The position numbers and the translations under genes were made by a program. Below are positions 57,423 to 64,000 of a stretch of 64,000 nucleotides of DNA, piece after piece (positions within the stretch are counted from its first letter, which is position 1; each line of letters opens with the position of its first letter). Under the pieces are notes generated by a model. It had not been told where the DNA came from. It worked only from the letters and a program-made list of their open reading frames with translations, and did no database searches. The stretch comes from Gongronella butleri (Eukaryota; Mucoromycota; Mucoromycetes; Mucorales; Cunninghamellaceae), in NCBI GenBank assembly GCA_025201375.1, contig JAIWZP010000082.1, forward strand, positions 32,767 to 96,766, written 5' to 3'.

Positions 57423-57651
57423 GAGGCGTTTAAGTGCAAAAATTGTATGCAAAAATGTTGAAAAATGAAAGAGGAAAGTGGGAATTGCGACGATTTGCAT
57501 TAAATAGGCAAGGCGGGGAGCTTGATCGCCGAGTCTCCGCTGGCCCAGGGTCAATTTGTCATCCTGCTGACATCTGGCTGACAACAATGCAAAAAGCAGT
57601 GCCAGGAAATCGGGTTCATTGATTGGGTGGGTCGGGATTCCATTTTCATGT

Positions 57652-57682
<31 letters not shown>

Positions 57683-57867
57683 GCATTTTGCGCGTGCACG
57701 CACGTTCGCAAAGCTATTGCTGGAACGTGGCCATCCAGACTGTAAGCGAATAAAAAAAAATAGGCATGGAATATCAATTTGACTGGAGACCAAGTAAATC
57801 AGCCGTGTGTTTTTAATAATCTAAACGTTGGTCAAATGCAAAATTACAGGGAAAGGGGGACGGCAAT
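57423..57867. other. Intergenic region upstream of LigB gene
   Basis: 445 bp between minus-strand genes. It has a 25-base poly-T run (57657-57682). An in-frame open stretch runs upstream of the LigB ATG but codes low-complexity residues and is probably leader. No gene. Confidence 0.4.
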
Positions 57868-58575
57868 CTACTGAGCAGTGGCGCTCTCTTGCTGCTGCGG
57901 CTCGTCTTTACGCGATTGAAGTGCTTTCATCAGGGTGTGATCGTCTTCCTCCGGCGTGCTGATGGGATTTTTGTAATTGGCGTCTTTTAGGAATTTCTGG
58001 GAGAACACAAGCGCAAAGGTTGCATTAGCAAATTGGGTCTCTCTTTCTCTCTTTCTCCTCCGTTCTCTATATGACTCTTCATTCTCTCTGTCTCTCTTTA
58101 CCTTTTGTTGATGGAAGCAAGCCCAGAAACGCTGTTTTTGGTCTTCACACATCTTTGCCTTGTCCCACCAGCTGCCGTGCTGGAAGCAATTGAGCAGCTC
58201 GACGTTCAGGTCGGCGCAATTGGCCAGGGCGGTGTCATGGATTTCCTGGCGCTGGTCGGCCAGGCTGCGTACAGCGTACACGGGCTTGGAGGGAGCATTT
58301 TGCTCCTTTTGGGTGGGTTCGGGTATAGGAGAGGAGGACGAGGAAGGAATTGGATTTGTTGTCGCGCGGTGGAACGAGAAAAAAGACGACGACGACGACG
58401 CTGTGTCTTCTTGGGGTGGCTGCTGTTGTTGATGTTGCTGCTGATCTTCCTGCTGCGGCGGCAGAGGGGTGTCTGCCTTGGCGTCATAGCTTGGCTGCTG
58501 CTCAGCGAGGTACGACGCAGTATCGGCGTCCTTTTTTTTCACGTATGACTCGACAAAGTCCCTGGACGAGCTCAT
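57868..58575 (-). CDS. Twin-CX9C (CHCH-domain) protein, probably mitochondrial intermembrane space
   Basis: Two exons (58102-58575, 57868-57996) encode 200 residues. Residues about 30-95 are low complexity (poly-Q, poly-S). Residues about 118-160 hold two CX9C motifs: CADLNVELLNC and CEDQKQRFWAC, the coiled-coil-helix pair oxidised by Mia40. A basic linker and a short acidic/Q tail follow. Family members help assemble respiratory complexes; this one does not match a specific Cox or Cmc protein by eye. The 105-bp intron is a multiple of three and has no stop, so retention would insert 35 mainly Arg/Glu residues directly after the second motif. Confidence 0.8.
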   Translation of the reverse strand: MSSSRDFVESYVKKKDADTASYLAEQQPSYDAKADTPLPPQQEDQQQHQQQQPPQEDTASSSSSFFSFHRATTNPIPSSSSSPIPEPTQKEQNAPSKPVYAVRSLADQRQEIHDTALANCADLNVELLNCFQHGSWWDKAKMCEDQKQRFWACFHQQKVKRDRENEESYRERRRKRERETQFANATFALVFSQKFLKDANYKNPISTPEEDDHTLMKALQSRKDEPQQQESATAQ

Positions 58576-58753
58576 TGTGGGCGGAAAAATAAACAAAAAG
58601 AAGAAAGAAAACGAAAAACCGCGCTCATATTCTCGCGCCGCCCTTTTTTTAACACATCATGAATGGACCTTTTTTCCTGCCTCTTAATCGAAATTGCATC
58701 TGTCTATGAAACAAGGGGGAGGGTGCTGTTTTTTTTATTATTTTTATGCAAAT
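58576..58753. other. Short spacer between mL67 and CHCH genes
   Basis: 178 bp containing the CHCH-gene leader and the mL67 3' end; poly-T stretches only. Confidence 0.4.
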
Positions 58754-59370
58754 CTATTGAGTTTCTTCGGTGTCCTTGACAAAGCGATTGTTCCTGAGCT
58801 CAAGCTGGCCATGCTGGACAAACGCGGGCCAGGGCTTGTCGCCAGCAAGATCGACAAAGTGGGGTTGTTCCCACAGGGCGAGCAATTGCTCCTTATCCAT
58901 CGGCTTTTTCACGGTTTCCAGCGCCTCGCGCAGCGATGTCACCGAATTGGCCACCATATCCTTCTCGTCCACCTGTCGTAGCCGCTTTGGTCGCTGCAGA
59001 TGCTCCGCATCCGTCTTCATGTCCACCTGGTATGCTTTCGAGCGCTGCAACAGCGCGTCAGACACCGATTGCGCCGATTGCGATGACGAAAAGCCCGTCA
59101 GCGCAACAAGAGGGCGCCACAAGTCCTTGCGAAGACGAACAGGGCGGCCCGCAGAGTCGAGCTGCTTTTGGAGCATCTTATTCTGCAACAGACAGAAAAA
59201 AAAAAAAAAAAAAAAAAAAAAGAAAGAGGCACACGGCATCAACATCGGATCAAGCGCCTTGGAGGAGGTCATGGCTATCAATTTGTGTTTACCTTGAGCA
59301 CCTGTCGTGTGCTCACAAGCACTTGTTGTGTCTGAATGTGTCGATAAAGATAGACGCTGTGGCTCGCCAT
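58754..59370 (-). CDS. MHR1: Mitochondrial large-subunit protein mL67 / Mhr1-like
   Basis: Two exons (59293-59370, 58754-59182) encode 168 residues. The N-terminus (HSVYLYRHIQTQQVLVSTR) and RPVRLRKDLWRPLVALTGF match fungal mL67, known in yeast as Mhr1, which has roles in the mitoribosome and in mitochondrial DNA recombination. The C-terminus is less conserved. The protein is shorter than yeast Mhr1 (226 residues). Third mitochondrial translation gene in the window. Start ATG at 59370 has no long presequence before the conserved part. Confidence 0.82.
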
Positions 59371-59869
59371 GGTCGAAAGTATGTAATGGAGGAAAAAGAA
59401 AGTAAAAACATTGGGCGGCTTGGGCCTGGCCTTTGTGTGCCTCCGCATTTCAAACAGCGCCGGACTGCCTCCACCCCGGCCATCAAAATTCATGCAAACG
59501 TGCCTCACTGCTGTCCAAATGAGGCATTTGACGCATAAACGTGGCACCTGCCAGGCAACCCCCCTCCCCCAAAGAGTGACATTGCTCCTTGCTATAGAAT
59601 ATGCTCGCGATGGCACAACGATCCTGTTGATGCACACGCAAAAAAAAAAAAAAAGAAGAAGAAAGAAAAAAAAAAGACACATAAATACACCATTATTCTC
59701 TTTAATCTTCCACGCGAAACGTTGACGAGGAACACTTTTTTTTTTGCGTTAAAGGTGTTCTGCCCACGTATTAACAGGATGCCTGTCAATTTGAAGGCCT
59801 GGTTGAAAAAAAAAATGTCACTATCATATTGAAGCTGCAATGTCACAAAACAAATTGTTGATCACTTGG
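59371..59869. other. Upstream region of mL67
   Basis: About 500 bp with the mL67 promoter. A-rich run 59639-59675. No gene. The first repeat-like TACTG strings appear after 59880. Confidence 0.4.
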
Positions 59870-61626
59870 CTTTTATCATATCATACTGAACGCACTTCTT
59901 TTAGCAAATTCACGTGGTTTACTGTAAACTGAGTCATTCTACCATATGATGCATGACAGAAATTAAATATTATGATAGTACTGTACCGGTGCAGTACGAA
60001 AAAAAACTGCATAATTTTAGCATCTTCGCATCTTGCGTGCCGCTCCCACTGGTCGAGCTCCTCAAAATTCCAACTTACTGTACTAAACAAAACACAATTC
60101 TGTCGCTACCTTCCAGCATTCAAACTTTCAAAGTAATGCATGTACAATACTGTACAAAGTACAATGCTTTATGATACTCTACATGGATCAAAAGTTACGG
60201 GTCAAGTTTGCAATTTGGCATTTTACAACAGTATGATACTGTACGTCGTCTCGCTTTAAGCGTTTAGAGGGTTCTTCCATCGATCCACTCATGCATTTTT
60301 TATCCCAATGACAGCTGAATCCTGAATGTGACGCGTGCTGTTATTTCAATGTTTGCTATAGCTCACAACACCGCACTGAAATGCAAAAATTTGCCTTTGA
60401 AAAGCAACAATGCGCGTTTTTTGAACTTTGACGGCTTGTTGTTCCTCCAAAATTTTTTTTACACCCCATCTGCTGCCCGCCGATGAAAATCGCGTCATGG
60501 CACGAACAACGGCCAACTGACTGCGACGGGTGAGCCCGATTTTTTTGAGCATGCAAATTCCAAAAAACGTCAATTTTGCCCTATTTTTCATTCATCTCGC
60601 CATCTGCATGGTCGATCCTGCTCAAAGAGAGCCGCATCGAATTCAACGCAAAATTTGGAACAAAAAAGCTTAAAACACCAAAGCGCTACGACCACTTTTG
60701 AAAATTCAGGGGTAACTCAGGGGTCACATATTTCAATCTCAGAAAATGCCAAATTTGGGAAATTTCGAACTCCGAGTGATCAATGCATCCCAAACAGGTA
60801 ACTCCGACGATTTTCTATTAGCACAGAAACTGGCAAGTTGCCCCAAAGTAAGAAAAAAGCTCAAGGAGTGACGCATGAACGGCGATCGACAGAGAAAAGG
60901 TGCTTACTGGGCAAGATTTTTTTTGCAAAAATTTAAGGTTTGAGACTTCCAAATTAAGTGCGTGGATTGCATGGAATTTTTATTTTTTTACTGCATTTTT
61001 TTATTTTGCACATTTTTGTGCACAGCTGGGTGGGCTGCTGCGTGGAGTGAAACGACCGATGCAAAAAGTTCAAACCCAAGCTAGCGCGCTGCAAGTCACC
61101 CCATTAGATGCTTTGCCCTCGTCTTTGTTAGTAAAACTGGAATAAAAATCACAGGTCGACAAGGCCATTCTCAAGTAAATCGACCTTTAAGAAATTGTCG
61201 AAAAAAATTGTTTTCTCGGTCAGTTTAGATCAGATCACGATGAAGCTTAATGTTTCATTCGACGAAGATTTATCAGCTGCTGCATTCGACACGTAACTGT
61301 ACAGTACAGTACAGTACTGTAAATGCACTGAGGGTTGTTTTTCCAGCTGTCGAGAAAATTGATTTTGAAAATTAATCCAATGTTTGATCGACTTTTGAAA
61401 GCGCGCAAAGTTCGTCCATCGGGCAAGCAAACAATCAGGAAATGACATCCGAGTGTCTGTCTCTTTCGATCGGTGTCATTTTCACCGCGATCCACAAAAT
61501 ATCATATTTTGAGAGGTCGCGCTGGATTTGTGGAAATATCAAGAAGATTTGAATTCATCTGCCCAACGATCCAATCAAATTACTGTATGGTTTTCAATGT
61601 CTTTGTAAAATTGGTGGGTGGAGAAA
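59870..61626. repeat. Repeat block C: inverted copy of the compound repeat
   Basis: Non-coding. About 60350-61195 is the reverse complement of the block A/B compound repeat (CGCTACGACCACTTTTGAAAA at about 60686, TGATCAATGCATCCCAAACAG at about 60778, TGACGCATGAACGGCGATCG at about 60868, GTGGATTGCATGGAATTT at about 60961). About 61370-61480 is the flanking module (CCAATGTTTGATCGACTTTTG, GTCCATCGGGCAAGCAAACA). A TACAGTACTGTA cluster lies at 61298-61320. The block ends at the LTR edge, so the retrotransposon inserted into it. Confidence 0.8.
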
Positions 61627-62355
61627 TGTGACAAGAAAACAAAAGACAAGAAATACAATCGCAAACAGATACGGTTTATTGAAATGTAAAACGATTCTCT
61701 ATTTATACAAAACGTGAAAGGACAATGGTATCAGATCGTGAGATGCGGAGAAACGCTGTAAGAGAGAGCTGTCGAGACTCTCCGTATCTGAGGCAAAACA
61801 TACTATCTGTCGCTTTGCATCAATTGTTAAAAGACCTCGGATCGGTATCAAGGGCGTTTGTTTCAATCCATTGAATGCCATCGATGAGTATACACATGGG
61901 GCTGATCAGGGCATGGGCATTGAGCCGGTGAAACCAGCGCCTGCGGCGCGCGGCTTTTTCTTTTTTTTTTTTTTTATATTCTATTTTTGCCATGCTTGGC
62001 CCGAGCTCGTGGCTGGTCATAGCCGAGCCACGACTCTGCATGTCTGGATCATTTGTATTAAGGGCATTGATGGATGCATCACGTATTGAGCGCGTACAAT
62101 TAAATGTGAGAGCATAAAGGATGATAAAGGTGCGCATTCCTTATTATGGGCATCATGATTACAGTGCGATGCGGATGACGGCCCGACAGCGGCCTGAGCG
62201 AGAGCGGGGAATCAAACCCCAGATTGGGAAGGAGCGTCGGAGCGACGTGTGCGGCAATTGCCTATTTTTTCACAACACTGGTAAAATACAAGGTACGCGC
62301 CATTGCGCGTCTAAACAACTTGATCGCTTATGCTCTGAGGACGGCAAATACAACA
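61627..62355 (-). mobile_element. 3' long terminal repeat of a Ty3/gypsy element
   Basis: On the minus strand the LTR starts TGTTG directly after a purine-rich primer (GAGAGGGGGTAA) and ends TGTCACA, so the termini are TGT...ACA; length 729 bp. Inside are a TATAAATAG promoter box (61699-61707) and an AATAAA signal (61675-61680) with the expected spacing from the 3' edge. The edges are inferred from the primer tract and terminal dinucleotides, since the other LTR lies outside the window. Confidence 0.7.
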
Positions 62356-62369
62356 TTACCCCCTCTCAG
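62356..62369 (-). other. Polypurine tract of the retrotransposon
   Basis: GACTGAGAGGGGGTAA on the minus strand, immediately upstream of the TGTTG LTR start. This is the plus-strand primer site in reverse transcription and fixes the LTR boundary. Confidence 0.65.
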
Positions 62370-62469
62370 TCTCTGACGACACTTCCATCTTGTCGTACGC
62401 AGAGCTGTACCTAGGATATATGAGCGTTGCGATTTTTTTTTTTTTGCTTCCAACTCGCTGCGTCATCAT

Positions 62470-64000
62470 TCAATTGCGTCTCTTCCTCTTGGCGACTCTA
62501 ATGGGGACGTCCTGGGCGCTATCATAATTTTTGCGCTTGCTTTTCGCCTTGCGAGGAATATTGTACGGCTGTCCACGTTTTCGCCAGTAGCGAACAATGG
62601 TATTGACATCGTCAAATTGGCTAGGCTTCAGCCAAAGATCCTCACTGGAGTCAAATCCTTTCCAGCGGGTGAGATATTCATAATCTTTGCCATCGGCTCG
62701 GTGGTCTATAATCGCCTCTACCTCATATCGGTGCTGTTCGTCTTCAATTGGGTCGACCAAGACTGTTTTCAGCTGTGAGGGAGGATAAATACTTGGCAAC
62801 AACTTGCCAGTCATGTCTTGCAACACATAGGCTCCACCTGCATTGCGTCGTACCACCTTGAATGGGCCTGTGTAACGCGCTTCAAGTTTACTTGCGCGTG
62901 TGGGATTGATCAAGGCCACAAAAGTGCCGGGCTCGATATCGACAATGCGATGTTTCTTGTTAAAGGCGGCTTGAGCGGCCTCTCGGACTTCTTTTGTCCT
63001 TTGCGCGATGGCTGGGAAGACGAGCCTTTCCATGTCACGTATAATATTTTTTCTTTTCGTCATTGCACGTGTCGTGCTTGCGTGAGATTGCACGTTTCTG
63101 TAATCTTTCAGCTCGTTTAAGCGTCGCGCAAACATCAATTCGAATGGAGTGCTGTTGTGCAGTCTGACAGGCTTGCAATTGATCTCGAGCTGGGCAGCTT
63201 TCGTATACAAATCCCAGTCTCGTGCTTTTCCTTCAATTTTCTTTTGAATTACACGCGTCGCGATGCCTACGGCTCGCTCACATGCTCCATTGGCTGATGG
63301 ATGATAAGGCGCTGTGAGACGCGCGTCAATGCCTGTAACTTGGTATAAATTCTGCACGATTGAGTTGACAAATTCACGTCCATTATCAGATTGAATGACT
63401 TTTGGATAACCAAAGTCACAAAACAGATTGGCGAGGCACATGGCAATAGTAGTAGCTGTTTTGTCCTTGATTGGCGTGAGTAGCACGAACTTTGTGCATA
63501 TGTCTACCATCACGAGCACGAACGTATTGCCTCGATGCGACACGTCAAATGGACCTGCGCAGTCAATTGCCCAGTGATCGGCCGGCTGTTCGGCTGTGAC
63601 GGACCTGAGTGGGTGGTAACCCTTCTTCGCTATGTTGTAGCGCATGCACTGCTCGCATTTTGCCACTATGGCTATTGCATCTTTTAACAAATTGTTCCAA
63701 TGCATGCCATCAGCGTGTATGGCACGTGTCATAGCCTCGGCACCATGGTGACCGAACGCGTGCTTGGTCTCAAGGACTTTCTTTATTTCCTCCTTGTCAG
63801 TGACCAGACGCCTGTTCAGCTCTTCGGGCTGTTTTATATGATCAGGGTCGTAAACAATGGCATGTCTGTGATAAATGGCGAGCAAATGCTGCTGTTCCTT
63901 GGGATCATCCACGATAAACGTGTCGTCCTCAAAGTCATGATTATTTTCATTGTGCTCAGGATCTTTTTTTACGCGTTTGTCATTATTTGCATTTTGTGTT
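62470..64000 (-). CDS. Ty3/gypsy pol fragment: integrase with C-terminal chromodomain (5' end outside window)
   Basis: The frame is open from the window edge to the stop at 62470, about 510 residues of the C-terminal end of pol. A zinc-binding HHCC domain (HAFGHHGAEAM...CEQCMRYN) leads into the DDE core: WAIDCAGPF, IQSDNGREF and HPSANGACERAV. A GPF/Y-like motif (ARYTGPFKVV) follows, then a chromodomain (RYEVEAIIDHRADG, EYLTRWKGF, DLWLKPSQF) and a basic tail. The combination marks a chromovirus, which inserts by binding modified histones. No stops or frameshifts appear, so the copy may be intact and recent. Reverse transcriptase and gag should lie to the right of the window. Confidence 0.93.
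   Translation of the reverse strand, partial: TQNANNDKRVKKDPEHNENNHDFEDDTFIVDDPKEQQHLLAIYHRHAIVYDPDHIKQPEELNRRLVTDKEEIKKVLETKHAFGHHGAEAMTRAIHADGMHWNNLLKDAIAIVAKCEQCMRYNIAKKGYHPLRSVTAEQPADHWAIDCAGPFDVSHRGNTFVLVMVDICTKFVLLTPIKDKTATTIAMCLANLFCDFGYPKVIQSDNGREFVNSIVQNLYQVTGIDARLTAPYHPSANGACERAVGIATRVIQKKIEGKARDWDLYTKAAQLEINCKPVRLHNSTPFELMFARRLNELKDYRNVQSHASTTRAMTKRKNIIRDMERLVFPAIAQRTKEVREAAQAAFNKKHRIVDIEPGTFVALINPTRASKLEARYTGPFKVVRRNAGGAYVLQDMTGKLLPSIYPPSQLKTVLVDPIEDEQHRYEVEAIIDHRADGKDYEYLTRWKGFDSSEDLWLKPSQFDDVNTIVRYWRKRGQPYNIPRKAKSKRKNYDSAQDVPIRVAKRKRRN

Noticed and set aside
58576..58596. Upstream extension of the CHCH protein (FIFPPT before MSSS)
   Set aside because: The upstream codon is TTG, not ATG; the ATG at 58575 is the first genuine start.
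62195..62235. tRNA-like T-arm on the minus strand (GGGGTTTGATTCCCC, close to a B box)
   Set aside because: No matching acceptor 5' strand, D-arm or anticodon arm upstream; it lies inside the LTR and is probably chance.

Overview
The window is nuclear DNA of a fungus, most likely an early-diverging filamentous lineage such as Mucoromycota; that placement is inference. The support is intron-dense protein genes (up to 12 exons), a Bud6/Aip3 homologue, a Pik1-type lipid kinase, fungal-style mitochondrial proteins (Tom7, mL67, a twin-CX9C protein) and a Ty3/gypsy chromovirus. Introns are short and often have a poly-A run just after the donor and a poly-T run before the acceptor. Exon structures were worked out by hand from splice sites and reading-frame continuity; most join cleanly into conserved proteins.

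Layout. 795-2786: Paf1-complex subunit RTF1 (+). 3450-5981: AtuA/DUF1446 protein (-). 7493-9026: beta-trefoil lectin-like protein (+). 9406-12097: two mitochondrial translation genes, bS16m and prolyl-tRNA synthetase (-). 12294-12613: TOM7 (+). About 13240-15990: non-coding repeat block A. 16177-16842: SmD1 (-), divergent from BUD6 at 17110-20240 (+). 20764-21814: tandem pair of small secreted cysteine-rich peptides (+). 23077-27318: PIK1 (+). About 27450-33420: repeat block B, containing a large inverted repeat. 33899-36194: C2H2 factor with a ubiquitin-like N-terminus (-). 38856-40811: STE-group kinase (-). 41580-42164: disordered protein (+). 43418-44067: YAE1 (+). 44382-45729: PTC7-type phosphatase (-). 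46224-48412: coiled-coil membrane protein (+). 49053-50405: dihydrofolate/folylpolyglutamate synthase (-), divergent from arginyl-tRNA synthetase at 50588-52691 (+). 53007-55232: primase small subunit (+). 55361-59370: four minus-strand genes (YhhN/TMEM86, LigB dioxygenase, twin-CX9C protein, mL67). About 59870-61626: repeat block C. 61627-64000: 3' LTR and pol end of a chromovirus that runs off the right edge.

The genes are mostly housekeeping: transcription elongation, splicing, tRNA charging, mitochondrial import and translation, replication priming, folate synthesis, polarity and phosphoinositide signalling. No cluster shares an obvious pathway. The most unusual content is the repeat blocks (a diverged roughly 160-200 bp unit, a roughly 1.1 kb compound repeat in three copies, TACTGTA palindromes and a 4 kb inverted repeat) and the pair of cysteine-rich secreted peptides with identical TATA-to-ATG spacing.
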